A stretch of 64,000 bases of DNA from the NCBI RefSeq assembly GCF_000759855.1, contig NZ_JNAI01000006.1, positions 124,001 to 188,000 on the forward strand, read 5' to 3'. Below the pieces are notes generated by a model. That model did not search any database and was not told the origin of the DNA. It worked only from the letters and a program-made list of their open reading frames with translations. The position numbers were made by a program, and so were the translations under genes. Positions 1 through 7,592 of this stretch are shown piece by piece (the first letter of the stretch is position 1; each line of letters begins with the position of its first letter). This DNA is from Prochlorococcus marinus str. MIT 9107 (GTDB lineage: Bacteria > Cyanobacteriota > Cyanobacteriia > PCC-6307 > Cyanobiaceae).

Positions 1-39
1 ATTTGTATAGATTATTAATTGGTTAATCCTCTTAAATCT

Positions 40-267
40 ATGTCAGCAGCAAAGCTAAATATAGATGAATTAGAAGCAGGCTATCCTTTATTTTGTAAAG
101 CGCTAAGACTATTAATTTTAAAAGGCAACTCAGTTAAAGATATACAAAAGACAGTATGCTGGGGGCATCTCGAAACTTTAAACAGATGCCTACCAGGAAG
201 ATATAAGGCCCCCACATATTTAATGGCTTTAATTAAAAGAGATATTGCTAAGCCCAATAATTATTAA
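40..267 (+). CDS. Small conserved cyanobacterial protein, DUF3136-like
   Basis: A soluble protein of 75 residues with no signal peptide or membrane segment. The reading frame is also open from a TTG at 19, but I chose the ATG at 40 (MSAAKLNIDELEAG). The segment around TVCWGHLETLNRCLPGRYK resembles the cyanobacterial DUF3136 family as I remember it; its function is unknown. It converges on the carboxysome operon and ends 5 bases before the stop of the assembly-factor gene on the other strand. I cannot tell whether it has anything to do with carboxysomes. The family assignment is from memory and only moderately sure. Confidence 0.7.
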   Translation: MSAAKLNIDELEAGYPLFCKALRLLILKGNSVKDIQKTVCWGHLETLNRCLPGRYKAPTYLMALIKRDIAKPNNY

Positions 268-272
268 AAGAT

Positions 273-512
273 CTAATCTTCTAAATAAAATTTATCTACA
301 TCTTTTGAAAAGTCTTTTTCTCTACTAGAAATTTCTTCAGTATCTAAAAAAATTGAAAGACTAACAAAATTCTTACCAAAGCTGATATTTGGATAGATAT
401 CCTTTTCTTTACATAAACTCTCAATTTTCTGCATGAATTTACTAATTTTTGAGTATTCCTCGAATTCAAATCTTTTTTCAATCCTCAAAGGTGATTCTCT
501 TTTATTCCACAT
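273..512 (-). CDS. Alpha-carboxysome RuBisCO assembly factor (acRAF), degenerate pterin-4a-carbinolamine dehydratase fold
   Basis: A 79-residue protein that closes the carboxysome operon. Pterin-dehydratase-like proteins in this position act as RuBisCO assembly factors in alpha-carboxysome operons. The pattern ...EFEEYSKISKFMQKIESLC... followed by YPNISFGKNFVSLSI matches the helix-strand order of that fold. The catalytic histidine cluster of true dehydratases (as in EKHNHHPNW of the gene at 60444) is absent: the equivalent segment is CKEKDIYPN. It is therefore probably a chaperone and not an enzyme. It lies 74 bases downstream of csoS4B on the same strand. The call rests on position, size and fold pattern. 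Confidence 0.8.
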   Translation of the reverse strand: MWNKRESPLRIEKRFEFEEYSKISKFMQKIESLCKEKDIYPNISFGKNFVSLSIFLDTEEISSREKDFSKDVDKFYLED

Positions 513-586
513 TAAATTCTTTATTAATGATTAATTACACTATACAATCAACAAAGTTTCTAAATAAACTTGTTGAAGTTAAAATT

Positions 587-835
587 TTAATCATTGTCCC
601 AATAATCAATAATCCCCCCAATTGTTAAATCAGTTATCACTTCTGGGTTAGGACATGAAAATCTTGCCGCCGTTCCACTTGAAGTAAAAACCCAATTGCC
701 CTCTCTAGCTCCAACAGGATCAAGAGCAACTAATTTCTTTCCCTTATTATTCTCCAAAATTCGTAAATTCATATGTCCTAACCCAGCAACTCTTTGAGTA
801 CAGACCATTCTTCCTAATACCTTCATAATTTCCAC
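587..835 (-). CDS. csoS4B: Carboxysome vertex protein CsoS4B (BMC pentamer)
   Basis: An 82-residue protein of the CcmL/EutN family. Pentamers of this family cap the twelve vertices of the carboxysome shell. The N-terminal MEIMKVLGRMVCTQRVAG strand, the LVALDPVGAREGNWVF segment and the C-terminal DLTIGGIIDYW are typical, and the length is normal. It is the second of two tandem paralogues, 12 bases after csoS4A. This is the usual csoSCA-csoS4A-csoS4B order, so it is probably made from the same long transcript as csoS1-rbcLS-csoS2. Confidence 0.93.
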   Translation of the reverse strand: MEIMKVLGRMVCTQRVAGLGHMNLRILENNKGKKLVALDPVGAREGNWVFTSSGTAARFSCPNPEVITDLTIGGIIDYWDND

Positions 836-847
836 GATTTCTTCCTC

Positions 848-1105
848 CTAGTTTTTCTGGCTGTCAGGATCCCAATGATCAATTATTCCAACAATAGTTA
901 AATCACTAGGATAAGATTTGCTGCCTGCCGCTTCTCTAGCAGCAGAGCTTCCAACACAAATAACCCAGTCTCCTGGCTTACAGCCAACAGCATCTACTGC
1001 AACCTTACTTGAAGAACCATCCAATACAACCTGTAGATGTTTATGTTCAAAACCAGGAATCCTATTAGTAGATACGAGTGGTTTTACAATCTTGCAAATT
1101 AACAT
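848..1105 (-). CDS. csoS4A: Carboxysome vertex protein CsoS4A (BMC pentamer)
   Basis: An 85-residue pentamer-forming shell protein, paralogous to the csoS4B product next to it: LQVVLDG..VAVDAVGCKPGDWVICVGSSAARE and the shared ending DLTIVGIIDHWD. It closes the fivefold vertices of the icosahedral shell. It starts 2 bases after the csoSCA stop codon, so the two genes are probably translationally coupled. The N-terminus MLICKIVKPLVSTNR is the normal family start. The A/B assignment follows gene order. Confidence 0.93.
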   Translation of the reverse strand: MLICKIVKPLVSTNRIPGFEHKHLQVVLDGSSSKVAVDAVGCKPGDWVICVGSSAAREAAGSKSYPSDLTIVGIIDHWDPDSQKN

Positions 1106-1107
1106 AA

Positions 1108-2637
1108 CTAGTGAGCCTCCTCTGCTTTTTTATCTAAAGACATTCCAATTATTTTGGCGGAATGAATGTTGTCCCTATCTCTAATAGTAGAACAAGTATG
1201 TAACAAACCTTGATTAACTAAATTTTTATATCTAATTGATATCGCATTATTAACTCTTTCACAATCTTTTATTGCTCTCTCTTTTGCGCCAGGAACTTTG
1301 CCAGAGTAATCGAATCTTATGACTACTGGAATAGGTAGATCTTGAGAAACATTTAATCCAGTAAAAATTTTAACTCCAACATCTAAATCTGGGGCACCTT
1401 CTTCGACAGTATCTAAATGTGCAAAATAAGTTAAATTTCTAAGATGTACTTCTTTGAAACCTATACCAACGCCAATAAACCTCTCAGCATGACCAATATC
1501 CTTATAAGAACAATTATGAAAATTTTTCACATAATCAATTTGAGAAATATTATTGATAACTAATTTGTAGATGAATTTTTCTATTCCTTGTAGTTTATCT
1601 TTTGAAGAATGCTTAGAAATTATTTGACAAATTTCTTTCTCTGAATCCTCTTTCGAAAAATTTATTGTTGAATTATAAATATCTAATGTAGAAATAGTTT
1701 TTTCTAAATCTATATTGCCATCGCTAGTTGACAAATGAATTTTCAATGAATCAGTGTCTGTATCAAGTCCAATCAACATTAAATCCACAGATGCACCGCA
1801 GCAAAAGCTATTCTCTACAGCCTCTTTGAAAGCATATAGTTTATTTCTCCCTTCTCTTGCAGCTAACTCGTCATTACTCCCATGAGCTGCGCATCCCTGA
1901 TGCAAAGGATCTGCTGAACTAAAATGATAAGTTACAACTTTTAAGTACCTGGTATCTTTATGAGCTTCATTAGGAATATTCTCTCTATATCTTTTATGTT
2001 CAGTTTTTACCCATCGATTTACTGTATTTTCAATATCAAACAGTGCTCCAGCATGGGATCTTCTTCTTACTGAACTAAAAGGTATTCTCATGACATAAGC
2101 AACTGAATGAGCTAATCTCCCATCTGAACAAGGAGTTATATCAAGTAAATGTATTCCACAATCTAAAAGAAATTTCTCAAAGTCTTCTGCATTCCTACCT
2201 CCGGCAGCACCTTCAAGTGGGTCATTGTTAAAAAAATTGTCACTAAGTTTCTCATGCTGTTTGAAAGTGCACCATGCATATAAAGCTCTCATATCAAGAG
2301 GTTTAACCCAAGATTTATCTAATACATGAAAGGGTAAATCTATTCCCAAATTTTTTCTAGATATTGTCTGAGCCTTTTTTATAAAATCATCATGATGTTG
2401 TATTCGGGCAATTTCCTTAAGAGTTGGAACAATTTCATCAAAATCACTTTTTATTTTGCTTTCATACTTAAATAGATTTTCATTTTGAATATTATTAGTT
2501 AATTTGTGAGACTTTCCAGAATTCCTAAAATTATTTGATTCTTTAGTTTGACTATGAATATTTTCGGTAAAAGTTTTCATTGGAGCTGTTGGCCCCAATG
2601 TGAAGTTCTTGGCTTTAGCCAGTCCTCTTAAAGGCAT
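1108..2637 (-). CDS. csoS3: Carboxysomal carbonic anhydrase CsoSCA (CsoS3)
   Basis: This 509-residue enzyme converts bicarbonate to CO2 inside the carboxysome next to RuBisCO. It is a beta-type carbonic anhydrase relative specific to alpha-carboxysomes. The zinc-site pattern is visible: Cys170 with Asp172 and Arg174 in CSDGR, His238 in TYHFS and Cys249 in HQGCAAHG. The 11-residue His-Cys spacing is that of the Halothiobacillus enzyme. The first 60 or so residues are polar and poorly ordered in appearance, as expected for the segment that binds RuBisCO. The gene lies 7 bases after csoS2 and 2 bases before csoS4A. Nothing suggests inactivation. Confidence 0.96.
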   Translation of the reverse strand: MPLRGLAKAKNFTLGPTAPMKTFTENIHSQTKESNNFRNSGKSHKLTNNIQNENLFKYESKIKSDFDEIVPTLKEIARIQHHDDFIKKAQTISRKNLGIDLPFHVLDKSWVKPLDMRALYAWCTFKQHEKLSDNFFNNDPLEGAAGGRNAEDFEKFLLDCGIHLLDITPCSDGRLAHSVAYVMRIPFSSVRRRSHAGALFDIENTVNRWVKTEHKRYRENIPNEAHKDTRYLKVVTYHFSSADPLHQGCAAHGSNDELAAREGRNKLYAFKEAVENSFCCGASVDLMLIGLDTDTDSLKIHLSTSDGNIDLEKTISTLDIYNSTINFSKEDSEKEICQIISKHSSKDKLQGIEKFIYKLVINNISQIDYVKNFHNCSYKDIGHAERFIGVGIGFKEVHLRNLTYFAHLDTVEEGAPDLDVGVKIFTGLNVSQDLPIPVVIRFDYSGKVPGAKERAIKDCERVNNAISIRYKNLVNQGLLHTCSTIRDRDNIHSAKIIGMSLDKKAEEAH

Positions 2638-2644
2638 TATTTAC

Positions 2645-4942
2645 TTAACCTCTTGCACCACCTGAAAAGGTAACAAGTTGTCCTTCACGAGTATTACCAC
2701 TAGATCCAGTAATCAAGAAATCCGGTTTTTCTACATCCTCATTTCTCTTAACCTCTAAAGGGGGCATTGCGCTAGTAAATCCTGCTCTTGATGGATTTCT
2801 CTTTCTTGAAGAAGCTCCCTCTGTTCCTGTCACCTTATCACCACGATCCCAATCATCACCAGTTACGTTTCCCACTGATTGTCCTTCACCAGTAATCCTA
2901 GATGCAACTCTTTTCTCTGGTGTATTTGCAGCACGATCTGCCTCTTCAATTTCCATTTTTTGTTTATAAGTAATATTTTTATTCGGTTCGAATCTAAATT
3001 TTTCAGTCCCAGTTACCTTATCAACTGCCATATCAAAAGGGCCTGTTACCTTTGAACCATTTTCATATTCATTACCGGTAACACCTTGAGTATTTTTTTC
3101 ATAATATTTGTCTCTTGATGGTGATTTAACAGAGAATTCGTTCCAAGAATTACCTGCTGACTTTTCCGGATTCGCATACGCAGTATCATGTGGAGGATTA
3201 TCACAAGTTTTTGAGAACTGATCTCCACCAACATAAGGAGTCCCTGTTAGATTCTTACAAGCACCTTTCTTAGCACCTGTCATTACTCCGCCAATCCCTG
3301 GTTGCTGGCCTGTAAGTCTTGCATTTGAATTATTTCCAGAATTAACTGTCGCTCGAGATTTCATATCTTCAGAAATCTCAGTACTACAATTTTCATTAAT
3401 CTGATCTAAGCCTACGTATGGTGTTCCTGTTAAAACTTTGCATGAGCCGGGTTCATCTCCAGTTACGATTTTTGATCTTCCTGTCATAGTCCCACTTATC
3501 AAATTAGACTTTGATGAAAGGCTTAAGCCTACTTTTCTAGCTTCAGGTTTTGGTTTTGAACCGCAAAACTTTTCATATTGTTGAGATCCTATGTACTCAT
3601 CACCAGTTATATTCTTGCAACTACCATGTTCATTACCTGTCATGTGATCTGATCTTCCTACCCCTGTACCAGTTACATTATTCCCATTAAGAGTGTTGTA
3701 ACTTCCTACTTTTTCAAATACTTTACCTTGTGGATTTGGCTCAGAGCCAAGATATTGATCTCCTGTTAACTGATGCCCAGAACCTGATTCATCTCCAGTA
3801 ACTAGGGTTGATCTACCAGGAAGAGATCCAGATACTTTTAAACCATCGGTTGTAGTACTATGTTTAACCTTTGAAGGATTTTTTGGAATATCACCACAAT
3901 ACTTCTGTGATTGATTAGCAGATACATATTCAGTACCTGTAAGGTTTTTACAAGTTCCTGGCTCATCTCCTGTGACCCTTTCAGATCTACCAACTTCGTT
4001 CCCAGTTACTTTATTACCTGATGTTGTTGCGGTAACAGTAGATCTAAGTGGTTGTTTATAACTTGGTCTATCTTGACAAAATTGATCAGCTACTTCTGCT
4101 CCCATATATTGTGTCCCAGTAACTGTTCTGCATGTGCTTGCTTCATTACCTGTAGTTTTTACAGATCTATTAGCCTGTGTTCCAGTAACTATTTGACCTG
4201 AATCAGTTTCACTTGTGCCAACTTTCCAACTAGCATCGGCAATATTTTGTTTGGCTCCATTTTTATTTGGACCACATGGTCTAAATTTACCATTACCTTT
4301 TTTACCTGTGGCACCAGTTTTACTTCTAAGCTCTCTTACCCTCTGAGAAATTTCTCTACTACTTAAATCTGGGTCTCCCCTTCTAGCTAAAGAAGCGGCA
4401 CTAGTATTTTGTTTAGATGCTGATTTACCATGCTTAGATTGAGCTTCTCTTCTAGCTAAAACAATATCTCTACTTGTATTAGTAATAGGCTTTCTCTTCT
4501 GATTAATTCTTCTTTTGACGTTTGGTTTTGATGTTTTAATTTCTGCATTATGTGAATTTTGAACTTCTTGATTTTTATTAATGGTTGATTTAACTGTATT
4601 TACAGGAATTTCTTTTTTAACCTCAGTACGGGTTTTATCAGACGAGGTTATAGCAGATTTCCCATGGGTAGACATTGCCTTTCTTCTCTCTATTACTAAC
4701 TCTTTACTAGATAAAGTTCTTGAAGAAGACTTTCTACTTACTTGAGTTTTTGGAATATGTTTTGTAACTGGTTTAGAAATATTTTGATTATTAGAAGAAG
4801 ACTGAGTCCCAGAAATCTGTATATCTTGAGAAGATCGAACTCTGTCTTTAGTCGTTGAAGAATAAGCAGCAGCTTTTTTACCACTATCACTCATGGCCTT
4901 TCTTCTTTCTAGTGCAATCTCTCTACTGGTTTTTTTTGACAT
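2645..4942 (-). CDS. csoS2: Carboxysome scaffold protein CsoS2
   Basis: A repetitive, intrinsically disordered scaffold of 765 residues that links RuBisCO to the shell. Three regions are visible. The N-terminal part has four basic repeats of the type SSREIALERRKAMS..GK (near residues 5, 80, 157 and 193), which bind RuBisCO. The middle part has repeats of the type VTGxExGxCKxxTGxxY ending in a Cys every 50-60 residues. The C-terminal domain ends LVTFSGGARG and anchors the protein in the shell. A TTG lies three codons upstream in frame, but the ATG at 4942 (MSKKTSREIALERR) is the likely start. The gap to rbcS holds a strong hairpin. Confidence 0.95.
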   Translation of the reverse strand: MSKKTSREIALERRKAMSDSGKKAAAYSSTTKDRVRSSQDIQISGTQSSSNNQNISKPVTKHIPKTQVSRKSSSRTLSSKELVIERRKAMSTHGKSAITSSDKTRTEVKKEIPVNTVKSTINKNQEVQNSHNAEIKTSKPNVKRRINQKRKPITNTSRDIVLARREAQSKHGKSASKQNTSAASLARRGDPDLSSREISQRVRELRSKTGATGKKGNGKFRPCGPNKNGAKQNIADASWKVGTSETDSGQIVTGTQANRSVKTTGNEASTCRTVTGTQYMGAEVADQFCQDRPSYKQPLRSTVTATTSGNKVTGNEVGRSERVTGDEPGTCKNLTGTEYVSANQSQKYCGDIPKNPSKVKHSTTTDGLKVSGSLPGRSTLVTGDESGSGHQLTGDQYLGSEPNPQGKVFEKVGSYNTLNGNNVTGTGVGRSDHMTGNEHGSCKNITGDEYIGSQQYEKFCGSKPKPEARKVGLSLSSKSNLISGTMTGRSKIVTGDEPGSCKVLTGTPYVGLDQINENCSTEISEDMKSRATVNSGNNSNARLTGQQPGIGGVMTGAKKGACKNLTGTPYVGGDQFSKTCDNPPHDTAYANPEKSAGNSWNEFSVKSPSRDKYYEKNTQGVTGNEYENGSKVTGPFDMAVDKVTGTEKFRFEPNKNITYKQKMEIEEADRAANTPEKRVASRITGEGQSVGNVTGDDWDRGDKVTGTEGASSRKRNPSRAGFTSAMPPLEVKRNEDVEKPDFLITGSSGNTREGQLVTFSGGARG

Positions 4943-4984
4943 AATCTTCAAATTTGAAACTTTTTAAAAAACTCTTTTTAAAAA

Positions 4985-5010
4985 CTTTCTCCAAAAAATT
5001 TTGGAGAAAG
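4985..5010 (-). terminator. Perfect 12-bp hairpin between rbcS and csoS2 (attenuator or processing element)
   Basis: The bases form a perfect 12-bp inverted repeat with a 2-base centre (CTTTCTCCAAAA, AA, TTTTGGAGAAAG). In the operon transcript it is followed by a U-rich stretch broken by a few purines. Its position between rbcS and csoS2 suggests partial termination or a 3' end-stabilising element that keeps rbcLS mRNA above that of the shell genes. The inverted repeat is seen directly; the role is inferred. Confidence 0.7.
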
Positions 5011-5032
5011 ATATTTACTACATAAAGTAGAT

Positions 5033-5374
5033 TTAACGTCCTTGGAAAACGACAAAAGCTGTTCCTTGGCTTTGAGTGTAAGCATCGTATCCGATTATTC
5101 TTACATGGTGATCAGGATATGCTCTATGACATGCCTCTAATTCACTTACAACCAAGTTAAGGTCTTTTTCCCCAAAGAATGGGAGCTTCCAATATGACCA
5201 ATAAGTTTGCATACTTCCACTAGGATGAACATGCTCAATAACAGGACTCCAACCTTGAGCAATTATGTATGCAATTTGATCGTATATTTCTTCCTGGGTC
5301 ATCGGTGGTAAGAAACCGAATGTTTCCAGGGTTGCAACTGTTTGATAGTCGCCTACTGTGCTCTGGAAAGGCAT
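5033..5374 (-). CDS. rbcS: RuBisCO small subunit, form IA
   Basis: The 113-residue small subunit (also called CbbS) forms the L8S8 RuBisCO hexadecamer with RbcL. The markers TVATLETFGFLPPMTQEEIYDQIAYII, the tyrosine- and tryptophan-rich YWSYWKLPFFGE and the ending VRIIGYDAYTQSQGTAFVVF are standard for the proteobacterial-type (form IA) small subunit found in alpha-carboxysomes. It lies 93 bases after rbcL, and that gap contains hairpins. It is followed by the 12-bp hairpin before csoS2. The ATG start at 5374 gives the usual N-terminus MPFQSTVGDYQTV. Confidence 0.97.
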   Translation of the reverse strand: MPFQSTVGDYQTVATLETFGFLPPMTQEEIYDQIAYIIAQGWSPVIEHVHPSGSMQTYWSYWKLPFFGEKDLNLVVSELEACHRAYPDHHVRIIGYDAYTQSQGTAFVVFQGR

Positions 5375-5400
5375 AATAAATTTAAATGTGAATGGAATTA

Positions 5401-5453
5401 CTCGTAAAAGAACGAGATTTATAGAAGTTTGAGGAGAAGAAGAATCTCCTCAA
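5401..5453 (-). other. Two RNA hairpins in the rbcL-rbcS gap
   Basis: In the 93-base gap between rbcL and rbcS, a 9-bp perfect inverted repeat (TTGAGGAGA at 5429-5437, 7-base loop, TCTCCTCAA at 5445-5453) is followed in the direction of transcription by a 5-bp repeat (CTCGT at 5401-5405, ACGAG at 5412-5416). Neither is followed by a long U-run. They are therefore more likely mRNA-stability or processing elements than terminators. The structure is seen in the sequence; the role is inference. Confidence 0.6.
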
Positions 5454-5467
5454 TTTTGAAATCTGGT

Positions 5468-6883
5468 TTAACCTTGAACGTCAAGCTTGTCGACGGTATC
5501 AAATTCAAACTTAATTTCCTTCCAAGTTTCAAGAGCAATAGCTAATTCAGGACTGTGCTTAGCAGCTTCCATGAGAATGTCTCTACTCTCTTTTTCGATT
5601 TCGCGACCAGCATTACGTGCTTTTACGCAAGCTTCTAAAGCAACTCTGTTGGCTGCAGCTCCAGCAGCTGAACCCCATGGATGTCCATGTGTTCCTCCAC
5701 CAAACTGAAGACAAGAATCATCTCCAAAAATCGCTAAGAGTGCAGGCATATGCCATACGTGAATACCACCTGATGCGACAGCAAATACTCCTGGCATTGA
5801 ACCCCAATCTTGATCAAAGAAGTTACCTCTTGATCTATCTTCAGGAACAAATGACTCTCTTAAGTTGTCAATGTAACCAAGTGTTGTCTGACGATCACCT
5901 TCTAGTTTTCCAACAACTGTTCCAGTATGTAATTGATCTCCTCCTGAGAGTCTCAAACATTTGGCTAGAACTCTGAAATGAATACCATGTTTCGGATGTC
6001 TATCAATAACAGCATGCATAGCTCTGTGAATATGCAGAAGCATGCCATTTTTACGACACCAGTTTGCTAATCCAGTATTTGCAGTAAAACCACCAGTTAT
6101 ATAATCATGCATGATGATTGGCATATCTAGCTCTTTTGCAAATTCAGCTCGTTCGTAAAGTTCTTCAGGAGTGTTAGCAGTACAGTTTAGGTAGTGACCT
6201 TTAACTTCTCCAGTTTCTTGCTGAGCAAGCTTAACTGCTTCTGCAACAAACTCGAATCTCTCTCTCCAACGCTGGAATGGTTGAGAATTAATATTCTCAT
6301 CATCCTTAGTTAAATCAAGACCACCTCTAAGGCACTCATAGACAACTCGACCATAGTTTTTACCAGATAAGCCTAATTTGGGTTTAATGGTACAACCAAG
6401 AAGAGGTCTTCCATATTTATTTAAACGATCTCTTTCAACTACGATTCCATTAGGTGGACCACCGCAAGTTTTAATGAAAGCGATTGGGAATCTAATATCC
6501 TCTAGACGTAAGTGTCTTAAAGCTTTAAATCCAAAAACGTTTCCTACTAGAGATGTTAATACGTTTGTAATTGAACCTTCTTCAAAAAGATCTAAAGGAT
6601 ATGCAATAAAAGCATAAAAAGCTTCAGGATCTCCAGGAACGTCTTCAATTCGATAACAACGTCCTTTATAAAATTCTAAATCTGTAAGTAACTCGGACCA
6701 AACTGTTGACCAAGTACCTGTTGAAGATTCCGCGGCAACAGCTGCTGCAACTTCTTCTCTTGGGACACCTTCTTGACCTGTGCATTTGAAACAGGCTAGT
6801 AAATCGGTGTCTAGGGGTACGTATTCAGGAGTCCAGTAGGTATCTCTGTACTCCTTTACCCCTGCATCATACTTTTTACTCAT
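5468..6883 (-). CDS. rbcL: RuBisCO large subunit, form IA
   Basis: A catalytic subunit of 471 residues (also called CbbL) that carboxylates ribulose-1,5-bisphosphate in the Calvin cycle; it is packed inside the carboxysome. The active-site motifs are intact: [15 protein letters not shown] (from residue 165), [16 protein letters not shown] with the carbamylated lysine at 193, and [16 protein letters not shown] with the loop-6 lysine downstream. The sequence is of form IA, as expected beside csoS genes. It lies 69 bases downstream of csoS1. I see no clear Shine-Dalgarno sequence before the ATG. Confidence 0.99.
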
Positions 6884-6952
6884 AAGGATAAATTTAGGTC
6901 TGTGTAGGGAAAATAATCATTGTGCAAAATTTATAAATCTTGCTTTATTTAA

Positions 6953-7264
6953 TTAGTCCTTTTGACCAAGAAATTCACCGTTACCTAGAGCAGGTTCAAC
7001 TTCTCTATGAGGACGAGCAATAATGTGAGCTGCAACTAAACCGTCACCAACTCTTTCACATGCATCAGCACCAGCTCTAACAGCTGCGTTAACTGCGCCT
7101 GTTTCGCCTCTAACTAATACTGTGACATAACCGCCACCAACGAATTCACGACCAATAAGGCGAACTTCTGCTGCCTTGGTCATTGCGTCTGCTGCTTCGA
7201 TTGCAGGTACAAGTCCGCGTGTCTCGATCATGCCGAGAGCGATACCCATTGTTTCTGTAGCCAT
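6953..7264 (-). CDS. csoS1: Major carboxysome shell protein CsoS1 (BMC hexamer)
   Basis: The 103-residue bacterial-microcompartment protein whose hexamers tile the shell facets. A single BMC domain spans nearly the whole chain: ALGMIETRGLVPAIEAADAM, then VRLIGREFVGGGYVTVLVRGETGAVNAAV and ARPHREVEPAL. It is the first gene of the operon. Only one csoS1 copy is present here, the condition in Prochlorococcus, whereas several proteobacteria carry three. Its upstream region (7265-7592) is long for this genome and contains a repeated motif and a hairpin. Confidence 0.98.
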   Translation of the reverse strand: MATETMGIALGMIETRGLVPAIEAADAMTKAAEVRLIGREFVGGGYVTVLVRGETGAVNAAVRAGADACERVGDGLVAAHIIARPHREVEPALGNGEFLGQKD

Positions 7265-7282
7265 TGCCTACTAATTACTAAA

Positions 7283-7296
7283 TGTGGAATGTTCAA
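7283..7296 (+). repeat. Copy 1 of the TGTGGAATGTTCAA motif
   Basis: Fourteen bases identical to those at 7514-7527 and, on the other strand, at 55148-55162. This copy ends 19-32 bases upstream of the csoS1 start codon, so it probably lies in the csoS1 leader. The sequence identity is direct; the function is unknown. Confidence 0.6.
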
Positions 7297-7490
7297 TCCG
7301 AAGAATGCTCCATTAGGTACTTAGAAGTCAAGCGTTTTTTGTAAATTCTCCATTAATGTTTTTACTATCATTGATAAGATAAACTTATCACCCTTGGTAC
7401 TATTGATATGTCAATACTTATTAAAATCAGTTAGTGCATCAAAACATACTGTTGTGTTAATAAAAAATTTACATTATGTTATTTGCGTAC

Positions 7491-7540
7491 GAGACAGGCC
7501 CTGTCTACACAGGTGTGGAATGTTCAACCTCTCCTGTCTC
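7491..7540 (+). ncRNA. Candidate structured RNA or operator: palindrome plus alternative hairpin
   Basis: AGACAGG-C-CCTGTCT (7492-7506) is a perfect palindrome. GAGACAGG at 7491-7498 can instead pair with CCTGTCTC at 7533-7540, with an inner AGGT/ACCT helix (7511-7514 with 7527-7530). The second fold would display GTGGAATGTTCA, the repeated motif, in the loop. Two mutually exclusive folds resemble a switch, but a DNA operator is equally possible. No known RNA family was recognised. Confidence 0.35.
7514..7528 (+). repeat. Copy 2 of the TGTGGAATGTTCAAC motif
   Basis: A fifteen-base copy in the same orientation as copy 1. It is identical over all 15 bases to the reverse complement of 55148-55162. 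It lies 65-79 bases upstream of the ham1 start and about 250 bases upstream of csoS1, in the loop of the possible hairpin. Confidence 0.6.
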
Positions 7541-7592
7541 TGTATCAATCTTTGAAGTAAGATAATATTCTCAACATATTAACTTTATCGTT

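Larger units (their letters stand above)
7265..7592. promoter_or_regulatory. Divergent intergenic region between csoS1 and ham1 with repeated motif
   Basis: This 328-base stretch has no gene I can support. It must hold the carboxysome operon promoter (leftward) and the ham1 promoter (rightward; TAATAT at 7564-7569 is a possible -10 box). It contains two copies of TGTGGAATGTTCAA (7283-7296 and 7514-7527) and a palindrome AGACAGGCCCTGTCT (7492-7506). A second CCTGTCTC at 7533-7540 can pair with GAGACAGG at 7491-7498. A structured regulatory RNA or a protein-binding region is plausible. Confidence 0.55.

Noticed and set aside
3046-3234. Open frame in a second frame of csoS2
   Set aside because: It is embedded in the repeat region of csoS2, has no domain, and owes its openness to the repetitive base composition. 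Reaching it from csoS2 needs a +1 shift.
5617-5976. Long open frame of 119 codons antisense to rbcL, and similar shorter ones at 5487-5708 and 6378-6617
   Set aside because: They lie wholly inside the certain rbcL gene on the other strand, and their translations show no family features.
7283-7300. GTTCAATCC near 7291 as a tRNA T-loop
   Set aside because: No acceptor stem, anticodon arm or D arm can be drawn around it, and coding DNA of csoS1 lies too near.
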